NCBI RefSeq assembly: GCF_949628215.1
Contig: NC_134311.1
Coordinates: 16,058,582-16,122,581, forward strand
DNA: 64,000 nucleotides
From: Phalacrocorax aristotelis
Taxonomy: Eukaryota; Chordata; Aves; Suliformes; Phalacrocoracidae
Reading direction: 5' to 3'
Made by a program: the position numbers and the translations under genes. Below, one piece after another: positions 12,788 to 23,000 of the stretch. The notes under the pieces were generated by a model that saw only the letters and a program-made list of their open reading frames with translations, did no database searches and was not told where the DNA came from. Each line of letters opens with the position of its first letter. Positions within the stretch are counted from its first letter, which is position 1.

Positions 12788-15700
12788 TGTAATACATTCG
12801 GGTTTTTTGCTTGCCTATCCAGTGGGTCATTGCCAAGTCCAAGCATTGCACTGTGTAATATTTTCACAATGTTAGAACCCATTGTATAATATGAATGGAC
12901 AAAGTTCACATAACATGGACAAAGTTCATAATATCACATCACCTCTAGGTACTTGCATTCTGACTGAGTGTGATTTTATTATCCTGTCTTACTAAATCCA
13001 TAGGATGTGCTCTATTGAATTTTACACTTAAAACTGAATTTTTGTTGAATTAAAACAAATCACAGATATAACTGATACTCATATTTTCTAGTAAGATGCT
13101 CCGTTTCTTTATCTAGGTACTGCGGGACTGCTTGCAGCAAATAAATAATATAAATTCTTTCTCTTGTGTACTTTTCAGAGCTTTTGACATTTTTGGAGAA
13201 ATATCACTAGTTAAAATTTGACAGAAGAAAGCCCACTGCAATTTAGTGCCTGGGGAATACCCCAGATGGAGGATGGTTCATTTGCTACGGTTGTTTTACA
13301 GCTCACCAAGGAAGCATGATTGATAGAACACAAGTGGTTCAAAGAGGACTTAGTTTCAGCAAGTTTATCTTCCAGCTAGGTGGTACTTCTTATTTCCCTG
13401 TGAAGCAGTAATAAATCTTGGGAGGTGGCATTCCAATACAGAGACATTATACAGATTTTTCTTTGAACTGTGTTAACTAATGTGACACTCCATCCCGGGC
13501 AGATTGATGGAACCAAACATGAGTTATGCATTGGAGGCATTTTTTTCATATTTAATAGAGAAATGTTTGCATATATTTTCAAGTTAGGCCAAAATAACTA
13601 AGTAATTTCTTTCCACAACATCACTCAACAAAGGATTTGCCAGCTTACTTTCTTGTAAAAGTAACTTTTATTGCCACCCTCATTATACACATTACAAACA
13701 ACATGCAATGTAAATAGATTTGGATTCCATAAAACTCTGCTCTGTTTTTGCCTCTAAAGGAGAACAACATACTCTAAGCTGTCTGTTCAGTTTCTTAAAA
13801 GCTTAGCTCCCTCCTTCGAATTCTGCTCTAAAAATAACTAGCCCTGCACCATCTTCACCAATATTTAAATCCTCATGAGAAATATGTGTGGATTGTGCAC
13901 TTGACTAAAAGCATGATATGACTAGTTTCGTACTATACATCTGGTATGCCTGATTTTAAATCAATATCAGGAAGAAATAGGTTGGAGAAGTCACACAAGA
14001 ACTTGGTGCAATGGGTGACTTTGCCTGAACCCTGACTTCCATTACGTTTGCTGGTTACTGCCAGGAAATGAGCAAACTTAATTCAGAGGTATGTAGTCTA
14101 TTTTGTGAGATCCTGAGCTTCTTTGTGACAGAATAACTTGTTTTTAAAGAAGTGAAATAACAGAGTGGCATTTAATTATACCACACTTCAGAAAGTACAT
14201 TTAATTTTTTCCTTTAACTGAAGAGTCTTTCAGTCTCTAGCCAAATGAATTACAACTCTTACAGTCTGGAGCGTAAGCCAGTGTGACTTCCTCAACATAA
14301 CTGTTGAAGAATTTTTTAAAAATTAAGAAAAGAGCACCAGTTAAACATGGGAGCATTTTGGAAAGAGATTAGCCCACTATTCTTTTAGGATAGAAAAGAT
14401 AAAAGATAAAAACCTGTGTTTAACAAGTACCTGGAGTGTAAGTTAGTGGCACTGTAGTATAGTTTAGCTCATTGTTTTAATGTAACTTATGATTATTTTT
14501 GAAGATTTCAATGAATATTTTAATTAGCATGTGTCCAATATGCAAGCCTGTGGCAACTGAACTAAACTTTCTTCCACAATTTCGTTTGGGATGAAAAAGA
14601 CTGGTTTACGGTTTCAGTGCTTCACTGTCTTGTAGGTGGACTATTTCCTTTACAGACAAATTCAAAAGAGGGATAGAAAATAAATTAAGGTTTTATTTTA
14701 TTATTCCTGAAATTAGTTAGATCAGCTAGGTATTTTTTTGCTTTGCAAAGTCTTTAATTTTTGCAAAGTTTGAAAGTGTTTAAAACAAATCAGAACATTC
14801 AGATTAAAAGTGTTTTCTTTGACCTAGCATACTTTGTTCAACATTTACCTTTGATAAATAGCACAAATCCCAAACAAAGTACCTTCAAGAGGCAATGGCA
14901 AATTAATTTTTAATTAATGTACCTGAAATACTAATGACTTGGGGAAGTGGGATGTAGTTCTACATATATAATTTGTAAAGTGCTCATTTGGTTTATATTG
15001 TTACATAAAGGTATGAAAATTTTATGGTACTCTATCAGCCCCTCCCAAGTAGGTAGGCATTTGGGGACTTTTTTTTTTCTTGGTTTGTTAGTTTGGTTAT
15101 TTAGTAAGAAAGAATTGCCTAATTTAAAAGTAATTACATTTCTGTATTTCTGATATGACTGGTCTGGCTAATTCTCATGGCAAATTATTTCTGTGATTCA
15201 TGTACATTTTATGATTATTCACGATTTCCTGCATAGTTTCCAACTCTCTTTGTGACTCCACACAAAAAATAAATAGCATAAATAAAACAGCATGATAAAA
15301 TCACTGCTTTGTATGTGTGTTCAGTTCATTCTATTTGTGACACTGGGCTGAGATACAGGATTTTTTTTCCAAAAGGAAAAGTGCCATCTACTGAATCACC
15401 AAAACAAAGTTCTGCAGCATCTTGAGAGATTTTTCTGAGAGATGTCCTTTCCAATTACTGATCAGGCCAAGCCTTACTCAACTTGTGAGCTTTAATGAGA
15501 TCACAGCTGGCAATGGTATGGTTGAGTGCCACATTACTTCACCAAGTGTTCATTTAATGTGTGTTTTGTTTTTGTTTGGGTGCGCTTTTTTTCTGGATTA
15601 AAGAGTGTTAGTGGAAGATCAGTGAACTGCATTTTGGAGGTCTTAGGCTTTTACTTCCAAACTAACTTTCTTCCCCAAGATTTCTAGGGAGACTTCTTGT

Positions 15701-16447
15701 GAACCCTCTGCATTTCCTTAATGGCCTACAGAGGTCAGACTTCCAGTAAGGAGTTACTCCTCTTTCCCCTGATCAGCCACTTCAGGTTTGGTGAAGGTAC
15801 AGACTGAAAAAGAATAAACTGAATAGACACTAATAAATAACATTTACTTGCAGAGACAGAAGCAGAGGAAAGGAACAACTAGTAGATAACTTTGCTTTGA
15901 GACATTACCTATTAGATAACTGAGACGTTTAGCAAGGTATAGTACATCTTTTGAAGGCATAGAAGAATTGCTTTCAAGACCAATAGGACAATGAACTTTA
16001 CTCAGGACTTAGAAAAGCTGTCATTTTTTTTCAGGGATAGGCAGTAGATACTCGGACTAATACAAAATATCAGCCACTATATAATCCTGCACACCTCTTA
16101 GAAGAATGTCACTATAAAAATGGAGGTATTGGTGAAGTGGACATGAATTCTATCTTCAAAAGTCTGGGAAGTCTCTAAACATGGCCACAGGATTCAGGAA
16201 ATTTGATAACTACAGGATTATGCGTAAAGTCTTGTCATGACTTAAAACAAACTTATGAGATACAACAGGAATCAATTTTCCCATCTTAAAATAAAATTAT
16301 TTAGCAGTGACAGGTGACAAGGCTTTATATAGAGGTAATAAAAAGATAAGTAATTGTCTAGGAAAAATGTGTAATCATGAATGCTCAATTAGGCTAGACA
16401 ACATTTAGAGGGTCTGTAGCAAATCTGGTAGTAATTTTGTGACAAAG
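12788..16447. other. Intergenic DNA, no gene seen
   Basis: AT-rich non-coding sequence between two CR1 copies. A 20-bp unit is tandemly duplicated at 12895-12914 and 12915-12934, close to the truncated 5' end of the neighbouring CR1. The remaining open frames are below 70 codons. I see no RNA gene, CpG cluster or further mobile element that I could name. Confidence 0.55.
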
Positions 16448-17081
16448 TAGATGATTTGGCAGCCAAGAGGGCCAACCGTGCCCTGGGGTGCATCAAGTCC
16501 TGCATTGCCACCGGGCGAGGGAGGGGATTGTCCCGCTCTGCTCTGCGCTGGTGCAGCCTCACCTCCAGTGCTGTGGGCAGTGTTGGGCACCACAGTACAT
16601 TAAGGGTATAAAGCTACTGGAGAGTGTCCAGAGGAGGCCACGAATTTGGTGAGGGTTTAGAGGAGAAACCATACGAGGAGTGGCTAAAGTCACTTGGTTT
16701 GTTCGGCCTGGAGAAGAGGAGGCTGAGGGCAGCCCTCATGGTGGTCTGCAGCTTCCTCACAAGGGGAGGAGGAGGGGCAGGCGCTGATCTCTTCTCTCTG
16801 GTGTCCGATGACAGGACCCGAGGGAATGGCAGGAAGATGTGCCGGGGAGGGTTAGGTTGGGTATTAGGAAAGGGTTCTTCCCCCAGAGGGTGGTGGAGCC
16901 CTGGAACAGGCTCCCCAGGGTGGCAGTCACGGCACCAAGCCTGACACTCTTCAAGAAGTACTTGGACAACGCCCTCAGAGACATGGTGTAAGTTTGGGGT
17001 TGTCCTGTGCAGGGACAGGAGTTGGGCTCAATGATCCTTTCGAGTCCCTTCCAACCCAGGCCATTCTATGATTGTATGATT
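16448..17081 (+). mobile_element. CR1 LINE 3' fragment with frameshifted RT tail
   Basis: A plus-strand CR1 copy ends in ATTCTATGATTGTATGATT at 17063-17081, preceded by GGTTGTCCTGTGCAGGGACAGGAGTTGGGCTCAATGATCC-type 3' UTR text. Coding blocks of the CR1 ORF2 C-terminus can be followed in more than one frame: an [19 protein letters not shown] start near 16460, then EEKPYEEWLKSLGLFGLEKRRLR at 16660-16725, DRTRGNGRKMCRG near 16810-16850, and a tail reading like FKKYLDNALRDMV near 16950-16990. Frame changes show that it is decayed. The PYEEWLKSLGLF text differs from the equivalent part of the copy at 12 kb, so the two belong to different CR1 subfamilies. Confidence 0.92.
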
Positions 17082-18589
17082 TCTACCAAAATGTAGTAGA
17101 AACTGTCCCTTACCTATTTAAGCCATGTTATGTATAGTTATGTACAGTATACTGTTATACAGTATCCTTAAATTCTGTCAGAAAATAGACTTTTTTTTTT
17201 CTGTGATTATAAACTGGATATGCACTAGCTTCTGCATGGATAATTTCACTGATAGGTTTTCATAATTTTTTCTTTTTTTCTGTATGTACACCTTTGAGGT
17301 ATAGTATTCAAACATATTAATTAAAACTTACTCAATAACTTGTGGGCTGCTTTTTCCCTAATTTAGTGGTGACTGCAGTTTGGAAATTCAGATTGTATTA
17401 CTTAGCTAGCTTCAGAAATCATATGATGTTGTTGCTCATACAGAAACAGTTAAGCAAAAATAACCAGCAGGAATGGTTTTAAGAGTCAGTGTTGGAAGAG
17501 CTTTTGCTTTAGTAAGATGAAAAAACAATCTACCATGAGACTTGAGGAAAGACACGGGCTGTTCTTGAACACAGCCTTCCTGAAATTGTTTAAAAGGTTT
17601 GTGAGACACTCAAGGAAAAAAAAATCTGATATATGACCACTAACAAATGATTTCAGCCAAACACTGCAGATTTTATAGTGGTGTGGAAAGATAATTACAC
17701 CTGACCCAAGACAGTAAGAGGTGCTGTCAGCCCCCGTCTACTCAAATCCTAGTCCTAAACCCTTCGCAGAGACAAATTGCTCATCACCAGGTGAGGTTTT
17801 TACCATGTGCAGACACACTGCTCTGGGCAAGGTTTCTGCTTTTTCCCCTCCTGCTTTAGCTAGGTTAAAACGTCTCAGGCTGCCAGAAGTCTCAGAAGTG
17901 TTTACAGCATCGAAGTCAGTTGCAACCATGCAGGGTGATCTTCGAAGTGGGGCTTGGCGGCATGCCCTCTTGCTGTTCATAGCTAGCAGGGGGTAGAAAT
18001 ACCTAAAACAATTCCTTTTACCTGAACGTGCCACCTTTCACAGTAAGATGCAAAACCACCAGGGGTGAGCGGTATCTAGCAACCGCCTCCTTTTGCCCCA
18101 CAGATCAATCTCTGAATAACAGTAGGGGAAGTGTGTGTTTGAAAGCAGCACTGGCTTCCACTTCAGAGAGCGAGCCAAGTAGCATATATTGGTAGATCTT
18201 CTTGCTAGTGTGCATTTTTATTTCTGTCTGATAAGGTGGAAACCTTTACTTCCCAGCTAGAATAGGGTGTACTGATCACTGTGTGCTTGTGGTGCAGTAC
18301 CTAGCGGTAGGCAGAGACATGTCAGTGCCTTTTACCGATTTGGTGGCATTTGCAAAACACCGTCCTCCCAGTAGCCTCCTTATAGCAGCGAAGTCCAGAA
18401 CGAGCAAGCTGCACCCCACAGGAGCGAGGATGGTTGCTTTACAGTGCAGAGGTGCGCGAGTGTCACCTCCCCGTTATGACTTTTTCACCAGAAACAGGCA
18501 CTGTTGTCGTCTCCCTCGACGGGAATTTTGCAATGTGCCAGCTACTAAAAATGTTTCCTTTTGGGGGGGACGGGGACACACGACTGTTT
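17082..18589. other. PRR16-proximal upstream region
   Basis: This is the last 1.5 kb before the CpG island. It is AT-rich at first, and GC content rises from about 17700. No gene is seen. The open frames near 17721-18034 lie on both strands and look like chance. No convincing TATA box or start site can be assigned by eye, which fits a CpG-island promoter with dispersed initiation further downstream. Confidence 0.5.
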
Positions 18590-18844
18590 TGGAGGCTAAA
18601 CATCTTTCTTCGGCACAGCCCCCGCGCCCGGGGATTACCGTGGGGGTGCTCCGCGGTGACCCAGCACCGTGCACTCGCCCCCACCGGCGGTCGGGCGGGA
18701 ACAGGAGGGGTGCGGGGGTGCGGAGACCTCCTTCCGGAGGAGTCGCCCTGCCCCCCTCCGCCCCCCGGAGAGCGCGGGCGGGGGTGATGCCGCGGGCGGC
18801 GGCCGCTCCTCCCCCGGCCCCTCTCCCCGCCGGGAGCCGGCGCG

Positions 18845-18873
18845 GGGGCCGGGGCCGGGGCCGGGGCCGGGGC
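18845..18873 (+). repeat. GGGGCC hexanucleotide array (four full units plus part)
   Basis: Four complete GGGGCC units run head to tail from 18845 to 18868, followed by GGGGC. Runs of four or more G separated by CC fit the pattern of a G-quadruplex-forming sequence on the + strand. The array lies about 280 bases upstream of the PRR16 ATG, in the probable 5' UTR or core promoter. The unit is the same hexanucleotide that expands in human C9orf72, but this copy number is short and there is no sign of expansion. Confidence 0.9.
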
Positions 18874-19021
18874 GGGCGGGGCGAGGCGCAGGCGCGGCGC
18901 ACGGCGGGCTGCAGCCGGGCCCCCGCGCCGCTCCCCGGAGCCGATGGCAGCTGCACAGCGCGGCCGCCCGGCGGAGCGCGGCGCGGCTCGGCGCCCCCGG
19001 CGCGGGATGCGCGGGCGGGCA

Positions 19022-19039
19022 GGCGGCGGCGGCGGCGGC
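19022..19039 (+). repeat. GGC trinucleotide run
   Basis: Six consecutive GGC units lie in the probable 5' UTR of PRR16, followed by an interrupted continuation (AGCGGCTGCGGCAGCAGC). Short GGC/CGG runs are common in CpG-island 5' UTRs and can be length-variable. Confidence 0.85.
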
Positions 19040-19151
19040 AGCGGCTGCGGCAGCAGCTCCGGGAGCCGGAGGGACGGGGCCGGGCGGCCGGCGGCCGCCG
19101 CGCTCGCCTGACCTGCGTGCCCTCCCTGGCCGCGCCGGGCTGCCCCGAAGG

Positions 19152-19313
19152 ATGTCCGCCCAGTCCAAAGCGACCGCATCCTCGTCCTCCTCGCCGTCCG
19201 AGGGGCCGCCGGCAGCCTCCAAAGCCAAGGTGAAGGAGCAGATCAAGATCATCGTGGAGGATTTGGAATTAGTCCTGGGGGACCTGAAAGACGTGGCCAA
19301 GGAACTTAAGGAG
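19152..19313 (+). CDS. PRR16: PRR16 (Largen), first coding exon, partial gene
   Basis: This exon encodes the 54-residue N-terminus of Largen. In mammals that protein raises cell size by increasing translation of a set of mRNAs, including ones for mitochondrial proteins. The peptide starts MSAQSKATAS, has a serine-rich stretch, then the highly conserved block KVKEQIKIIVEDLELVLGDL followed by KDVAKELKE. I recognise it as nearly identical to mammalian PRR16 from about residue 18 onward. The conserved block looks amphipathic and helical. The chosen ATG has A at -3, matches the family start, and is the first AUG in its frame, which is open back to a TGA at 18657-18659. The exon ends in phase 0 at GAG|GTGAGA, a good splice donor. 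The proline-rich remainder, encoded by a later exon in vertebrates, is not in this window, so the gene continues past 64000. Recognition is from memory, not from a database search. Confidence 0.94.
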
Positions 19314-19677
19314 GTGAGAAGCAAAGGCGCACCCCTGGCCTGCCCCGTGGGGGGCGGGCACCCCTCGGCCGAGGGTCCTGCTCCCCCCGGGGTTCCGCTG
19401 CTGCCCCCGGGCTCCTTTCACCACTTCTTCACCGCAGGTGGAGCAACTGGTGTCCGGGCTGGGCGCAGGGCGGCCCGCGGCCGTGCTCCGGGGCGGGCGG
19501 CTGTGCCTCGCTGCGGCGCCCGGCCGTCCGGAACGGGACGGGGCGGCGCGGCTGAGCCCCGTGTCCCGGCTGCGGTGCGCCCGAGGGACGGTCGTGCTCC
19601 CTCCGCCACGGCTGCTAGGCGGCTCTTCCCGGGGACTTCCCTCCTTGGCGCAGCCATCGGAGTTGGTGTGGTGTGGG

Positions 19678-19707
19678 TTTTTTTTTTTTTTTTCTTTTTT
19701 TTTTTTT
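19678..19707 (+). repeat. T-rich tract in the CpG island (T16 C T13)
   Basis: An uninterrupted pyrimidine tract of 29 T with a single C sits inside sequence that is otherwise extremely GC-rich, 365 bases into the intron, and is followed at once by CCCCCGGG. It is probably a slippage-prone mononucleotide run. No adjacent element tail was recognised. Confidence 0.9.
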
Positions 19708-20010
19708 CCCCCGGGAGGCCGGGGGTGGGGTCCCCGCTGGGCGAGGAGGGTGTTTGGGGGAGCTGCGGGACCCGCAGCCCTGCCCGATCCCGGGCTGAGC
19801 CCGGCTGGCATCCTGACGATGGGAGAGGCGTCAGGAGCGGCTGCACTCAAGCTCTAGTGGATTTAACTTTTGGGATGCACGGTGCAGCCCCATGTTCGCC
19901 CCCGAGCAGCAGCCCGTCTCGGATCTCCCTGCCGGTGAGGGCTGGGGGCGTCCCGGACCCCCGCACCCGCCGCCCTGGGCGAGGGGACCCTGCCTGGCGC
20001 GACAAAGTCT

Positions 20011-23000
20011 GCTTCTGCGTTTGCAGGCAGCTTCACCGGGAGCTGAGCCCCCTGTTTATCTTGCCTGTCTGGCAAGATTGCCGTTGCAATCTCCTTTTTG
20101 CCGGTGGCGAGTGTCGTCTCCCCTAGGTTAATCTGCAGACGGAGTGTGATTACCGCGGGCATCTTCATAAGCAGGGAAATGCTGTAGCTGAAGGAAGACA
20201 ATTCGGCTGTCCTTTTGGAGATTTTCACGTTATCTTGATTTTGCTACACAACTGGTCGACAGATGGTTGGATTATGCACCTAAATCCAAGTCCAGAATCT
20301 CTGTGCATTGCTTTATAATCTTGTATTTGAAATTTTTAACAGGCTGTGTTTTTTTTGCTATCAAATATTAGTTTTCTATTTTAACAACATTGTCAACAAG
20401 TTTCATTCAACAGACTTCTGCCATCTGAGACAGTCTGAAACTCACCCAGTGCTCCATATAATGTTGAAAGATGTATAAACACACAGCTCGCTAATCACAG
20501 CTGTTAGACTTCTTTCTCACCCACAGTTCCAGATTTCTCCTTTCTTCAAAATGTATCTATAATTTCTCTTTTCCTTAACATGCTGCTGTCCATGCTTTGT
20601 AATTTTTTGAGGTATTTTGAAATGGAAATAAACATGTTTTTTGTAGGGCAGTTCTTTAGACGTTTTAAAGAGCAAACTGCCCTCTCTTGCTGCAGAAGCA
20701 CATTTTCAGGACCTGGAGAGAATGTACTGTGTAATCTGTCCCAGAATGTAAATAATTCTCTGCACATAATCAGTCCTAGCTTTCCTCTAGTGAGCAAACA
20801 AGATCACTGTAGGTGGAGGTCGTATGCCATCATTTACTGTGGCATATTTTATCTAAGCAAACTTTTCTGTTCTGGTTGATGGCATCTGTGAAAGAGAACT
20901 GGGTTTACCTCTGCTTGATGGGGAGGTGGCTTGTGTAGAAAGAACTCCTTTCCCAAGCAGAGCAAAATGTAAAAAGGAAGTTGTAGAGAAACGGTGTTGT
21001 AACTCTGTTAGGTGCTACGTACCTGTTGAAGGTTTGAAGGATTGCCAAGAGCATCTATTTTGAGAAAATAAAAGTAATTTTATAAAAAGGATAGTTAAAG
21101 CTTGTTCAGAACCACGAGTTTTTGAGTAATGCTTTTCTTTAAATATGTCTTACAGAGATGATAGTTGCAATACTCTGACGAACAAGGATGGCATAGGCAA
21201 CTCTCTGCTTGTTTGCAATATTATCATTATGTGCTAAATACACATCGTGTGACACTTATTTTGAAAAAGCTGCAGAGGATTGCCATCTGAGTACCTGAGT
21301 CTGCCTTTTGCACTAGGGACTAAATCTGTACAAGAGCTCTTGATCTGCAATGTATACCTTTTTATGTGAGGGTTAATTGATATTATAAGCTAATAATTAG
21401 TCTTGTTCATAGATTGTTTGTAGGTGTTAGAAAACATTGACAGATCTTTCATTAAAGCATATAGGAAGTTGGAGTATAGTCACTTTTGGATTATCATACA
21501 CAGGGGTATACCTGTGGTTCCCTTCACTTGTGGTTCCCTACTGTAGGACCAGGCAAAGTGATAAACTAGAGGATATAAGTTTGCACTTTCCATTTCAACT
21601 ACGTATTGTTCTTCTTCAAATGTTTTGGCTAACTTTTTTTTTTTTAATTTTCACTGTGTGTTTGCTGCAGTCCAACTGTTGTGGTACAACCTTTCTGTTG
21701 TTAATTCCTTTTTCTTTTTAATTACGAATGTAGTATTCTGAGAATAGCCTCTTATTCTTTTTATTACTATTCTGTTAGAAAAGACTTCAATTCTGCTATA
21801 GAGGTAGGGCAGGAGGGCTTTTTTTTTGTGCAATTACAGTAATATTTAGTTGTGATATTGAAAATATGGCATTTGTAGAACACTGTTTTTTCCTATCTAT
21901 GATAACCTTTTGTTACCCTAAATATACATTATTTAATTATTTATTAATGTATTAATGTACTACTTTAGGTATTGGGATAGACTGGATGTCCTCTCCTAGT
22001 ATCTTTCAGTCTTCATTTGTAAGTTTTTATATTCAAAGTACTCTCAAACTGAAGGATAGTTTCATTGCTTCAGAGTGGACTGTTCTATAACAGTGAAGGA
22101 GTATGGTTGTACAAGACTTGTATGTCTTGTTACATTTAGCTTGTTATAGTTTACTTACATTAGTGCATTTGCATCTGCCCTTTTTTCCAAAGATTTTTCT
22201 AACTGATGCTTTGACGTTTTTCTGTATTTAAAAGGGGGAAGGCAGGAGTGGGGAGAGGATGGGCTGTTAAATCCAGATGTGCAAATCATGAAGATTACAT
22301 ATTTTCTGTAAAAACATAGGACTAGATAATGCGGATTAAAAGAAGTACATGTTAGGAGTTACTGTGTCTCAGAAATGGAACATCTGTCTTTTTTTTTTTT
22401 TTTCCTTTTTTCTCCTTATTTATTGGTCTGGTTTGCTTTGGCTAAGGTAACCACAAAAGACTAAGGACGGAGAGGGGGGTGACTGGGAGACATGTTAGGA
22501 TGGAGTGGTCCTAAGTCCACAGTCTGAGCTTATGTATGGCTAGTCCTCTCTAGGGTGCAGTTAACTAAGGAAACTAAGGAGAGACTTGGCCCCTTTTGTC
22601 TCCTTGCTAAAAAGAAACACAGGGTGGGTGTGTACCAACAGTGGGATGTGTTTTTGTGCTGGAAGAAATTAACGGATTTAAAATGGATTGAGTGGCTGTT
22701 ATTTGATGAATATTCCAAAGAAAAATCAAAGGGGTGCCAGAGGATTGAGTAACACTGACTGTTCCTTTAGTCCAGGCTGTTTCAAAATGAAGTTGGTAAA
22801 GCCTTTAATTGTGATTCTCCTCCATGGGATTGGATGAAAGACCTTTTTCTCTGGAGTCTGTCTAGAAGGATGGTTATTATTAAGTGTTGCTTTGCAGATT
22901 ATATTTATCTGTCTGGTACCTAAATAATGAGGTGATGAATGCTGCTGGAAAACAGCAGATGTAAAATGTATGATGTAGCTCTAAGTCTCTGATGACTTAA

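Larger units (their letters stand above)
18590..20010 (+). promoter_or_regulatory. PRR16: CpG island promoter and 5' region of PRR16
   Basis: There is an abrupt change from AT-rich DNA to very GC-rich, CpG-dense sequence, strongest from about 18600 to 19660 and tailing off near 20010. It surrounds PRR16 exon 1. GC boxes (GGGCGGG or close variants) are visible near 18690, 18870, 19350 and 19490. A GGGGCC array (18845-18873) and a GGC run (19022-19039) lie between the likely start region and the ATG. No TATA or CCAAT box is evident. The transcription start cannot be fixed from sequence alone. The boundaries are judged by eye, not computed. Confidence 0.85.

Noticed and set aside
18463-19324. 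Antisense frames of 160-238 codons opposite PRR16 exon 1
   Set aside because: They are low-complexity mirror images of the CpG island with no family similarity, so a bidirectional gene is not supported.
18283-20126. Long open frames on both strands of the CpG island (up to 485 codons)
   Set aside because: They overlap each other in most frames, are rich in Pro, Ala, Arg and Gly from GC-rich codons, and some start at GTG rather than ATG. Only the 54-codon segment matching PRR16 is supported.
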